From Sporosarcina sp. FSL W8-0480 (GTDB taxonomy: Bacteria; Bacillota; Bacilli; Bacillales_A; Planococcaceae), in assembly GCF_037963765.1 (NCBI RefSeq), contig NZ_CP150166.1, positions 2,053,501 through 2,117,500 on the forward strand: a DNA stretch of 64,000 nt, read 5' to 3'. Position numbers and translations under genes: made by a program. Positions 27,543 through 34,565 of this stretch are shown in pieces; the first letter of the stretch is position 1; each line of letters begins with the position of its first letter. A model generated the notes under the pieces. It did not search any database, was not told the DNA's origin, and was given only the letters and a program-made list of their open reading frames with translations.

Positions 27543-29329
27543 TGCAGATGGAAAAACAGCCCAAATTGACGGCGAAGGACCAATTCAAGGTGTTCAAGCG
27601 ACTTATGCGTTATACAATCCCGCATAAGGTGAGCATTACAATCGCATTGTCATTGCTTGTATTGACAATAACCGGGAGCATTGTAGGACCTCTCATCATT
27701 CAATCATTTATCGACGATTATTTAACACCGCTTCATTTTCCTAAAAATGAAGTGATGACACTTGCACTCGTCTATATCGGATTACAAGTGTTCATCGTAA
27801 CTGTATCGTATTTCCAACTGCTGCGCTTTCAAGATATTTCATTGAAAATTATCCAGCAGATGAGGATTGATGTTTTTACAAAAGTGCATGGTTTAGGCAT
27901 GCGCTATTTTGACAGAACTCCAGCGGGAAGTATTGTATCACGTGTAACAAACGACACGGAATCCATCAAGGAGATGTTCACGAGCGTCGTTGTTACGTTC
28001 CTACAAGCGATTTTTGTTCTTATTGGTGTTTTCATCGCATTGTTTTCCCTGGATGTGAAGTTGACGTTTGCATCTATGCTCTTGCTTCCTTTATTCCTGA
28101 CAATCATCATTGTATACCGACGTTACAGTTCCGATTTCTATCAGGATTTAAGGGAACGTTTAAGTCAATTGAATGCCAAAATAGCGGAGTCATTATCCGG
28201 TATGGGTATGGTTCAAGCATTCAGACAAGAGGAACGCTTGGCGAAAGAATTTGACAACATCAACGAAGGTCACTTCCGGGCAGGTATGCGAAATATTAAA
28301 TTCGATAGTATCCTGCTTGGGCCATTCATCGACTTGCTTTATGCGTTCGCTATCGTTTGTGTCCTTGGATATTTTGGATTCATGTCACTCGATAGTGCAG
28401 TCGAAGTCGGAATCATCTATGCATTCACGACGTTGATCGGACGTTTGTTCCAACCGGTTCAGCAAGTAATGCAGAGGTTGTCAATCTTCCAACAGGCGCT
28501 TGTTTCCGCATCCCGCGTGTTTAAATTGATGGATGATCCTGATATGGAGCCAGCGCAAAAAGAAGCGGGTAATAAGGAAATTCAACAAGGAACTATCGAA
28601 TTCCGAGATGTTACTTTCTCGTATGATGGTAAAAATGATGTATTGAAAAATATCTCATTCACTGCAAATGCCGGTGAAACGGTCGCATTAGTCGGCCATA
28701 CGGGAAGCGGAAAAAGTTCCATCATCAATTTACTTATGCGTTTCTACGAGTACAATAAGGGAGAAATACTTATTGATGGTGTGAACTTGAAGGATTTACC
28801 GAAAGCAGAGCTACGTAAGAAAATTGGTCTTGTCCTTCAAGATCCGTTCCTTTTCTACGGGGATATCGAAAGTAATATTCGATTGCATAATCAGGAAATG
28901 ACTTCGGAAGAAGTTCGTGCTGCAGCGGAATTCGTTCAAGCGAATGAATTTATCGAAAAGTTGCCAGAGAAATATTCACAAAAAGTAACAGAGCGTGGTT
29001 CAACCTTCTCAAGCGGGCAGCGCCAACTTGTTGCATTCGCAAGAACGATTGCGACGAACCCGAAAATCCTTGTCTTGGATGAAGCGACAGCTAATATTGA
29101 TACAGAAACAGAAGTTGCGATTCAGGCAAGTTTGGAGAAAATGCGTAAAGGTAGAACAACGATTGCAATTGCTCATAGATTGAGTACAATTCAAGATGCT
29201 GAGCTTATCTTAGTGTTGCATCAAGGGGAAATTGTTGAGCGAGGAAACCATCAACAACTACTTGCACAAAAAGGATTGTATTATATGATGTACCAGCTTC
29301 AAAATGGAATTATGGATGATGCTATTTAA
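27542..29329 (+). CDS. yheH: ABC exporter subunit, YheH (BmrD) type
   Basis: 595-residue partner of YheI. Six membrane helices (about 20-320) and an ATPase domain with Walker A GHTGSGKSS, a non-canonical signature FSSGQ, Walker B LVLDEA with the catalytic Glu, and AHRLST. The altered signature pairs with YheI's altered Walker B in one ATP site, while the other site is canonical. The ATG at 27542 overlaps the yheI stop; a second in-frame ATG lies six bases downstream. Confidence 0.92.
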   Translation: MQMEKQPKLTAKDQFKVFKRLMRYTIPHKVSITIALSLLVLTITGSIVGPLIIQSFIDDYLTPLHFPKNEVMTLALVYIGLQVFIVTVSYFQLLRFQDISLKIIQQMRIDVFTKVHGLGMRYFDRTPAGSIVSRVTNDTESIKEMFTSVVVTFLQAIFVLIGVFIALFSLDVKLTFASMLLLPLFLTIIIVYRRYSSDFYQDLRERLSQLNAKIAESLSGMGMVQAFRQEERLAKEFDNINEGHFRAGMRNIKFDSILLGPFIDLLYAFAIVCVLGYFGFMSLDSAVEVGIIYAFTTLIGRLFQPVQQVMQRLSIFQQALVSASRVFKLMDDPDMEPAQKEAGNKEIQQGTIEFRDVTFSYDGKNDVLKNISFTANAGETVALVGHTGSGKSSIINLLMRFYEYNKGEILIDGVNLKDLPKAELRKKIGLVLQDPFLFYGDIESNIRLHNQEMTSEEVRAAAEFVQANEFIEKLPEKYSQKVTERGSTFSSGQRQLVAFARTIATNPKILVLDEATANIDTETEVAIQASLEKMRKGRTTIAIAHRLSTIQDAELILVLHQGEIVERGNHQQLLAQKGLYYMMYQLQNGIMDDAI

Positions 29330-29338
29330 GTAAATTGG

Positions 29339-29386
29339 ACCGGCCCGTATGCATTGGTTAGCCAATGAAGTACGAGCCGGTTTTTG
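29339..29386 (+). terminator. Terminator after yheH
   Basis: ACCGGC / GCCGGT (29339-29344, 29376-29381), with inner CGTA/TACG pairing, followed by a run of T. Confidence 0.8.
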
Positions 29387-29405
29387 CTTGTGAAAAAGAG
29401 GCACA

Positions 29406-29489
29406 ATTCAATAGATAAATTGCGATATTCAAAGGATATATTCGTGGATTCAATAGATATATTGCGGTATTCGAAAGATATCCGTAGCA
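29406..29489. repeat. Four imperfect tandem 21-bp repeats
   Basis: Units at 29406, 29427, 29448 and 29469, each beginning ATTC-AA and containing GATA(T/A)AT or GATATCC. Units 1 and 3 differ at about four positions; unit 4 is the most divergent. It lies between yheH and ccdA. Confidence 0.8.
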
Positions 29490-29621
29490 TTTTCCGCTTT
29501 TCATTTGTTTAGCTGCCTGACGCCCCCGTTTTACTTGTCATAAACATTTCACAGTTCAAATGAGCGTAATTTGGTTCGGGATTTGTTACGATGGAGAGAG
29601 AAAAATGAAGGGGAGAGAATG

Positions 29622-30332
29622 ATGGCGACTGATTTGAATATATTTCTTGCATTCGGAGCGGGTTTCCTAAGCTTTATATCACCTTGCGTCCTGCCATTGT
29701 ATCCAGCATTTATATCATACATTACCGGGATGTCGATTGAAGACCTGAAATCGGATTCAAAACGGATGAACCGAAACGGTATGCTTCACACAATATTCTT
29801 TTTACTTGGATTTTCAGTTGTATTCGTATTTTTAGGGTTCAGTACTTCGTTTGTTGGCACCTTTTTCATACAATACAAAGATATGCTTAGACAGATTGGT
29901 GCCATTTTCATAGTTGTGTTTGGACTTATGGTTATCGGTTTGTTCACACCTAAGTTTCTAATGAAAGAACATAGGCTCCAATTCAAAAATCGTCCAGCAG
30001 GCTTTCTAGGTACAGCTTTGATCGGTCTTGCATTTTCTGCTGGTTGGCAACCATGTATGGGGCCAATCATCGGGGCAATTATTGGACTCGCTGCAGCAAA
30101 TCCGGGATCCAGCATGCTGTACATGATGCTCTATGTATTAGGCTTTGCAATTCCATTTTTCGTTTTGTCGTTTTTCATCACAAGACTTGGATGGATTCGC
30201 AGAAACAGTAATCTCATTATGAAAATCGGTGGCTATATCATGATTGCATTCGGTCTTCTGCTGTTTTTCGACGGCATCACATACTTAACAAGCCTACTTA
30301 GCCCGATTTTCGGAGATTTCCAAGGGTTTTAA
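29622..30332 (+). CDS. ccdA: Cytochrome c biogenesis protein CcdA
   Basis: 236-residue membrane protein (B. subtilis CcdA 235) with six transmembrane helices that carries reducing equivalents from cytoplasmic thioredoxin to the outside for cytochrome c maturation and spore formation. The two redox cysteines are in FISPCVLPLYPAF (about residue 22) and GWQPCMGPIIG (about 146). The ATG at 29622 is six bases from AAGGGGAG; another ATG at 29619 is only three bases away. A thioredoxin-like gene and a CcdC gene follow. Confidence 0.92.
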   Translation: MATDLNIFLAFGAGFLSFISPCVLPLYPAFISYITGMSIEDLKSDSKRMNRNGMLHTIFFLLGFSVVFVFLGFSTSFVGTFFIQYKDMLRQIGAIFIVVFGLMVIGLFTPKFLMKEHRLQFKNRPAGFLGTALIGLAFSAGWQPCMGPIIGAIIGLAAANPGSSMLYMMLYVLGFAIPFFVLSFFITRLGWIRRNSNLIMKIGGYIMIAFGLLLFFDGITYLTSLLSPIFGDFQGF

Positions 30333-30424
30333 TGAATACAAACGCTCACCATACTTGCCTCCGTCCATTATAATAATGTAGATGGGGGCAAAGTGGGTTC
30401 TACATTGAAGTGGAGGAGTTGCCG

Positions 30425-30754
30425 ATGAAAGAGGTCGGGTCATTTGAACAGTGGGTGGATATTTTAACAACTGAACCTCAATTATTATTATTCGTAAAAA
30501 CGGATCATTGCTCAGTTTGCGACGGGCTATACCCGCAAGTGGCAGGGCTTGAAGATGACTATCCGTTTCCTTTTTATAAAGTGAATGTGGCGCAAGTACC
30601 TGAAATGGCGGGACAGTTATCGTTATTTACTGCACCTGTTATTCTTTTATTTCATAAAGAGAGAGAAACAGCACGGTTTGCGAGATTTGTTCCGATGGAA
30701 GATCTGAAACAGCGGATGGCTGAATTGGTCGAATGGGGAAAGGGCTATGCTTAA
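30425..30754 (+). CDS. Thioredoxin-like protein with CSVC motif
   Basis: 109-residue thioredoxin-fold protein. The redox motif is CSVC near residue 30 (HCSVCDGLYPQV), with a cis-Pro in FTAPVILLF about residue 73. There is no signal peptide, so it should be cytoplasmic. It sits between ccdA and ccdC, where B. subtilis has the CheY-like gene ccdB/yneI, so it may feed electrons to CcdA; this is inference. GGAGG precedes the ATG at 30425. It overlaps ccdC by eight bases. Confidence 0.82.
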   Translation: MKEVGSFEQWVDILTTEPQLLLFVKTDHCSVCDGLYPQVAGLEDDYPFPFYKVNVAQVPEMAGQLSLFTAPVILLFHKERETARFARFVPMEDLKQRMAELVEWGKGYA

Positions 30755-31259
30755 GTTACGTGAATTCATTGATTATATTTTTACAGAAATCCCTTCTATT
30801 TACTTAATTGTCGGCTCAACTATAGTCTTTTTATTCATGGGAACGTTGGCGTTTTTCGTACGGGCGAAGGCAGCTAAAAAACCAATATCTCCTAAACGGA
30901 TCATCTTGCCGCCATTATTCATGTCAACTGGGGCATTTATGTTTGTATTTGAGGAGTTTTGGGTGCCATTTCCTCAAGTGATGGAATCAGTGTTCGTAGG
31001 TCTATTATTTTCATTAGTATTGATCAAAACGACGAATATTGAAGTTATAAAAGAAAAGCTATTTGTAAAAAAATCGAAGGCTTTTCTGTTCATATTAGGT
31101 GGATTACTTGTTTTCCGCCTCGTAGCAAAATTGATATTAAGCAACACGATAGATGTCGGAGAACTTGCAGGGATATTTTGGATTTTGGCATTCGCAATGA
31201 TACTTCCATGGAGAATAGGGATGCTCGTGAAATATTACAAACTTAAGAATGCTATGTAG
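30747..31259 (+). CDS. ccdC: CcdC-family membrane protein
   Basis: 170-residue membrane protein with about five hydrophobic segments (about 16-38, 52-72, 75-92, 110-128, 138-156). Size, topology, the RILPPLFMSTG-like stretch and position downstream of ccdA fit the CcdC (YneJ) family, required for or associated with cytochrome c synthesis. The start overlaps the thioredoxin-like gene. Confidence 0.85.
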   Translation: MLKLREFIDYIFTEIPSIYLIVGSTIVFLFMGTLAFFVRAKAAKKPISPKRIILPPLFMSTGAFMFVFEEFWVPFPQVMESVFVGLLFSLVLIKTTNIEVIKEKLFVKKSKAFLFILGGLLVFRLVAKLILSNTIDVGELAGIFWILAFAMILPWRIGMLVKYYKLKNAM

Positions 31260-31295
31260 AATGATAAAATGATTTGTACCTTAGGATTCCGTTGT

Positions 31296-31416
31296 TTGAA
31301 GTGGAAGGCGGCGACTCCAGCGGGAATAGCATGAGCTGAAGACCCCGCAACGAAGCGAAGCGCAGTGAGGAGGCTGAAGCCATGCCCGCGGAAAGCGTCT
31401 GCCTGGAACGGAAAGC
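31296..31416 (+). repeat. Structured intergenic repeat, copy C
   Basis: Copy C, from TTGAAGTGGAAGGCGG to CTGGAACGGAAAGC, same orientation as copy B and about 90 percent alike by eye. Inner arms GCATG (31329-31333) and CATGC (31381-31385). Confidence 0.92.
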
Positions 31417-31437
31417 AACATTAGTTAATTTAACAAA

Positions 31438-31474
31438 AGAGGCCTCCAACTTATCAAGTGGAAGGCCTCTTTTA
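31438..31474. terminator. Terminator between ccdC and yneK-like gene
   Basis: AGAGGCCTCCAACTT pairs with AAGTGGAAGGCCTCT (one bulge/mismatch), A-rich on the left and TTTTATT on the right, so it can act on both strands. Convergent genes flank it. Confidence 0.85.
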
Positions 31475-31900
31475 TTATTCAAATAAATGCTCATAAGGGG
31501 TCAAATCAACCTTCATCGAGTCCAATTTCTTGCGCAGAAATTTATGATCGCGCTTAGGTGTGGCGATGATATATCCACGGATAATATGGTCGAAGCTAAT
31601 TGTTTTCGCGCGGTCTTCCAACGCAATTTGACCGATTTTAGAACCGATTTTTTGTTTGGCAACGTCACGGAACAGTTCCGGTACAGGGCTGACGAGTTCA
31701 TTCAAAATAGCCTTTGCTTCATCATTCCAAAGATGAAGGGATTCATTTACATAATGTTCTTCCCAATCAAGCGTAGATTTGCCGTCAGCCTTCGGAAATA
31801 CCTTGAGAAATTTCCGAAACATGAAGAAGCCACCAATCCCAAAAAGACCGATAAGAACGAAACACCAGAAAACGATGAACCACATAAAGAAATCTTGCAA
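31475..31900 (-). CDS. yneK: YneK-like DUF2621 membrane protein
   Basis: 141-residue protein with one N-terminal membrane helix (about 5-28), then a soluble part with conserved PKRDHKFLRKKL. It matches the DUF2621 family (B. subtilis YneK), which is also found beside ccdC. The start is TTG at 31900, with GAGGTGA six bases before it. Function unknown. Confidence 0.82.
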   Translation of the reverse strand: MQDFFMWFIVFWCFVLIGLFGIGGFFMFRKFLKVFPKADGKSTLDWEEHYVNESLHLWNDEAKAILNELVSPVPELFRDVAKQKIGSKIGQIALEDRAKTISFDHIIRGYIIATPKRDHKFLRKKLDSMKVDLTPYEHLFE

Positions 31901-32002
31901 CTATCTTCACCTCTTCCATTCTATTCACCATTATAAAAGCTTTTCGGAAAAAATACACGAAAAAGTATCCTTATTAACAGTGCAATGCACTTTTTCATTG
32001 AA

Positions 32003-32022
32003 AAGTGAAGTGAACTTCACTT
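32003..32022. promoter_or_regulatory. Palindrome upstream of the SCO1 gene
   Basis: Perfect 8-bp arms AAGTGAAG / CTTCACTT around TGAA. It is 120 bases before the SCO1-like start, in the divergent yneK/ypmQ region; it could be an operator, but no regulator is indicated. Confidence 0.35.
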
Positions 32023-32061
32023 AAAAGTCAAGAATTGGACAAGAAGGCAAGTATAGTGTGG

Positions 32062-32090
32062 TTGTTTGAAATGGACCCTTCTACTATGAT
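32062..32090 (+). promoter_or_regulatory. Candidate SigA promoter for the SCO1-like gene
   Basis: TTGTTT (32062-32067), 17 bases, TATGAT (32085-32090), 33 bases before the ATG. Confidence 0.5.
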
Positions 32091-32122
32091 AAAGTAAATA
32101 TGGAAAGTGGAGGAGTCTGATT

Positions 32123-32716
32123 ATGTCTAAAAAAATTTTTCTTTCATTCATTTTACCACTCATGTTAGTGTTGAGTGCGTGTTCAATGGGCGGATTCAAG
32201 CCGGATCACAAGTATAAGATTGAGTCATTCGACTCAACAAACCAACATAATGAACAAGTTACATTGGACGATCTCAAAGGGACAGTATGGATTGCACAAT
32301 TTGTCTTTACGAATTGTGATAATGTTTGCTTGCCAATGATGGCGAATATGGCAGATCTTCAAAAGCAACTTCATGACGAGGGAATTGAAGATTATAAAAT
32401 CGTTTCTTTCAGTGTAGATCCTGCATTCGATTCACCAGAAGTATTACAGGAGTACTTGGATGCATTTGATCCAGTAGACCAAAGCAAGTGGGAAATGTTG
32501 ACTGGATATAGCCAGGAAGCAATTGAAAACCTTGCAATTGGATCATTCAAGACATTCGTAACGAAGACACCTAATGATGTCATCCATGGGTCTGGCTTTA
32601 GTTTGGTCAATAAAGATGGCGTGTCTGTCAAAACATATAACGGTGCAGAAGATGTACCGTACGATCAAATGGTAAAAGATATTAAGGCACTTATTAAAGA
32701 AGAACCGAAATCATAA
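32123..32716 (+). CDS. ypmQ: SCO1/SenC-family lipoprotein (YpmQ-like)
   Basis: 197-residue membrane-anchored thioredoxin-fold protein that helps assemble the CuA centre of cytochrome c oxidase. The lipobox LSAC has its Cys at residue 20. The copper ligands are visible: CxxxC in TNCDNVC (Cys 65 and 69) and His 155 in DVIHGSGF. This fits the neighbouring cytochrome c biogenesis genes. A lytic transglycosylase gene follows after 25 bases. Confidence 0.92.
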   Translation: MSKKIFLSFILPLMLVLSACSMGGFKPDHKYKIESFDSTNQHNEQVTLDDLKGTVWIAQFVFTNCDNVCLPMMANMADLQKQLHDEGIEDYKIVSFSVDPAFDSPEVLQEYLDAFDPVDQSKWEMLTGYSQEAIENLAIGSFKTFVTKTPNDVIHGSGFSLVNKDGVSVKTYNGAEDVPYDQMVKDIKALIKEEPKS

Positions 32717-32741
32717 CTGATATACAGAAAAGGGTGGTGCA

Positions 32742-33404
32742 GTGAAAAAGAAGAAAAAAAAGGGGTTATCAATAAAAACGAAACTATTCATGATTGTTTT
32801 ACTGACCCCTGTAGCTGTAGTCACCTTTACTCTTTCTGCAATTGTTTGGACAGGTATACAAAACCCAAACGTTTTGAAGAAATCAGCGAGTACTTTACTT
32901 GAATTTCAAGATAGGCATACCGCGACTGTAATTCCTGAGGAATATATTCCAATTTATAAGGCTGCCGCTGAGGAATACGGTGTTCCGTGGACACTACTTG
33001 CAGCGCATCATCGGATTGAGACCCGCTTCTCGACGATGGATCCCTTATTATCGCCAGTGGGAGCGGAAGGTCATATGCAATTCATGCCATGCACATTTGT
33101 CGGTTGGAGCTATCCGGGATGTGAAGGTCTTGGAAAAGGTGATATCCCTGAAAAAGATAAAACCAATCCAGCAATCATCAAACAGCACGGCGGGTATGGC
33201 GTAGATGCAAATGGCGATGGGATAGCAGATCCTTTTGACATTGAAGATGCAATTTTCAGTGCCGCTAATTATTTATCAAGAAGTGGGGCGGCAGAGGGTA
33301 AGATAAAAGAAGCTATTTTCCTTTATAACCGTAGTGATAAATACGTAGAGGATGTTATGTGGTTTTACAATGAATTTGAAAACCAAAGAAAAGATGAAAA
33401 ATAA
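32742..33404 (+). CDS. Membrane-anchored lytic transglycosylase / lysozyme-like protein
   Basis: 220-residue protein with a basic N-terminus and one membrane helix (about 15-38), then an SLT/CwlT-type lysozyme-like domain (about 65-210). The catalytic Glu is in LLAAHHRIETRFS and is followed by EGHMQFMP and, later, DIEDAIFSAANYLSR. It probably trims peptidoglycan outside the membrane. The start is GTG at 32742 after GGGTGG. Confidence 0.86.
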   Translation: MKKKKKKGLSIKTKLFMIVLLTPVAVVTFTLSAIVWTGIQNPNVLKKSASTLLEFQDRHTATVIPEEYIPIYKAAAEEYGVPWTLLAAHHRIETRFSTMDPLLSPVGAEGHMQFMPCTFVGWSYPGCEGLGKGDIPEKDKTNPAIIKQHGGYGVDANGDGIADPFDIEDAIFSAANYLSRSGAAEGKIKEAIFLYNRSDKYVEDVMWFYNEFENQRKDEK

Positions 33405-33439
33405 AAAGAGCATCGAGGAGAAAACTCGACGCTCTTTTT
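33403..33439. terminator. Bidirectional terminator
   Basis: AAAAAGAGCATCGAG / CTCGACGCTCTTTTT (33403-33417, 33425-33439), one mismatch; between the convergent transglycosylase and GlsB-type genes. Confidence 0.9.
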
Positions 33440-33455
33440 ATTTTTGCTTTGACAT

Positions 33456-33710
33456 TTAAGATGCTCTGCGCATCGATTTCATAATGAGGCTCACAATAAA
33501 CACAAGGATTAACGCTCCTAATAAGGCGGGGATGATGTAAAAATCAGATACGCGTGGTCCCCATTGGCCAAGAAGCATTCCACCAACCCACGCACCGACG
33601 ATACCTGCAATAATATTACCAATAATACCGCCTGGAATATCTTTTCCTAAAATTAGACCAGCAAGCCAACCGATAACTCCACCGATAATTAAAAACCAAA
33701 TAAAGCTCAT
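33456..33710 (-). CDS. GlsB/YeaQ/YmgE-family small membrane protein
   Basis: 84-residue protein with three hydrophobic, Gly-rich segments (GGVIGWLAGLILG, NIIAGIVGAWVGGMLLG, LLGALILVFIVSL). This is the transglycosylase-associated (GlsB/YeaQ) family, linked to general stress; biochemical function unknown. AAGGAGATG precedes the ATG. A SigB-like promoter lies upstream. Confidence 0.88.
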   Translation of the reverse strand: MSFIWFLIIGGVIGWLAGLILGKDIPGGIIGNIIAGIVGAWVGGMLLGQWGPRVSDFYIIPALLGALILVFIVSLIMKSMRRAS

Positions 33711-33760
33711 TATACTTCATCTCCTTTTTAGTAATTCATGATTGCCTCTGTAGTATATGA

Positions 33761-33786
33761 ATATCCGATATTTCGATACGTCAAAC
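33761..33786 (-). promoter_or_regulatory. SigB-like promoter of the GlsB-type gene
   Basis: On the minus strand GTTTGA (33781-33786), 14 bases, GGATAT (33761-33766), each hexamer one mismatch from the general-stress consensus GTTTAA / GGGTAT. A weaker SigA alternative (TTGACG) overlaps it. Confidence 0.5.
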
Positions 33787-33820
33787 ATTTTAGGCGAAAA
33801 AATTACTAAAAAGGAATGGA

Positions 33821-34366
33821 TTAGCGGATAACTGTAGCACCCAATGAATTTTCAAAATGGCCTAACGCCCACTCATGACCCGCAGGATTAAAGCTTGCAA
33901 CCCCTTTTTCATGGACAACAATGTCGAACCCTTTATTGTAAGCATCAACAGAAGTATGGAGGATGCATATATCCGTACACACACCGACCAAATGCAATTC
34001 CTTTATGCCACGTGCGCGCAATTGCAGTTCAAGGTCAGTACCAGTGAATGCACTGTATCGTGTCTTGTCTATCCATAAAATTTCATTTTTTCTTTCCTCA
34101 TACAATGTGTGGAGAGTGCCAAATAGTTCTCGTCCTTGTGTCCCTCTAATATTATGTGGAGGAAATAATTTAGTTTCAGGATGAAATGAATCATCTTTTT
34201 CATGTACATCCACAGGTATGATGACAAGCTCCCCATCATCCAAAAATTTTCTTGTCAAATCTGTAATATAATCCTCCAAATCAATACCCGGCTGACCGCA
34301 TGTAAGAGCTCCATCTTCCGCAACAAAATCATAAGTATAATCAATCACCAATAATGCTTTTTCCAA
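33821..34366 (-). CDS. pncA: Nicotinamidase PncA
   Basis: Cysteine hydrolase that converts nicotinamide to nicotinic acid for NAD salvage; 181 residues (B. subtilis PncA 183, closely similar throughout). Catalytic Asp is in LLVIDYTYDF, Lys in IDKTRYSAFTGTDLE, and the nucleophile Cys in LVGVCTDICI; metal ligands are in VDVHEKDDSFHPET. The chosen start is TTG at 34366, which gives the N-terminus expected for the family and lies after AAGGGTGAGG. Confidence 0.93.
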   Translation of the reverse strand: MEKALLVIDYTYDFVAEDGALTCGQPGIDLEDYITDLTRKFLDDGELVIIPVDVHEKDDSFHPETKLFPPHNIRGTQGRELFGTLHTLYEERKNEILWIDKTRYSAFTGTDLELQLRARGIKELHLVGVCTDICILHTSVDAYNKGFDIVVHEKGVASFNPAGHEWALGHFENSLGATVIR

Positions 34367-34449
34367 TATCCTCACCCTTTCCAATTGTCTATACTCCTAT
34401 CATGACACACCTTAAGAAAAATTTCAGTAAGAAAAAGGTCATTACATTT

Positions 34450-34486
34450 TCTTATGTAAGACTATAAATATTAAGTATTTTACTTA
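34450..34486 (+). promoter_or_regulatory. Two dyads at the aconitase promoter (operator candidate)
   Basis: TCTTATGTAAGA (34450-34461) and TAAGTATTTTACTTA (34472-34486) are palindromes with perfect arms. The second overlaps the -35. In B. subtilis citB is repressed through dyads by CcpC, so a CcpC-like operator is likely here, but these do not match the ATAA-N7-TTAT consensus exactly. Confidence 0.4.
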
Positions 34487-34507
34487 TGAACGTAGGTGTA
34501 CTATGAT
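34479..34507 (+). promoter_or_regulatory. SigA promoter of the aconitase gene
   Basis: TTTACT (34479-34484), 17 bases, TATGAT (34502-34507). Confidence 0.6.
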
Positions 34508-34565
34508 GGAGTAGAGAAAAGATGCTTATTTACGGCCTTTTCAGTCGAAAAAGGAGGAGTTACAA

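Noticed and set aside
31487..31936. 149-codon open frame antisense to the yneK-like gene
   Set aside because: The minus-strand gene has a family match, a start signal and a terminator; the antisense frame has none.
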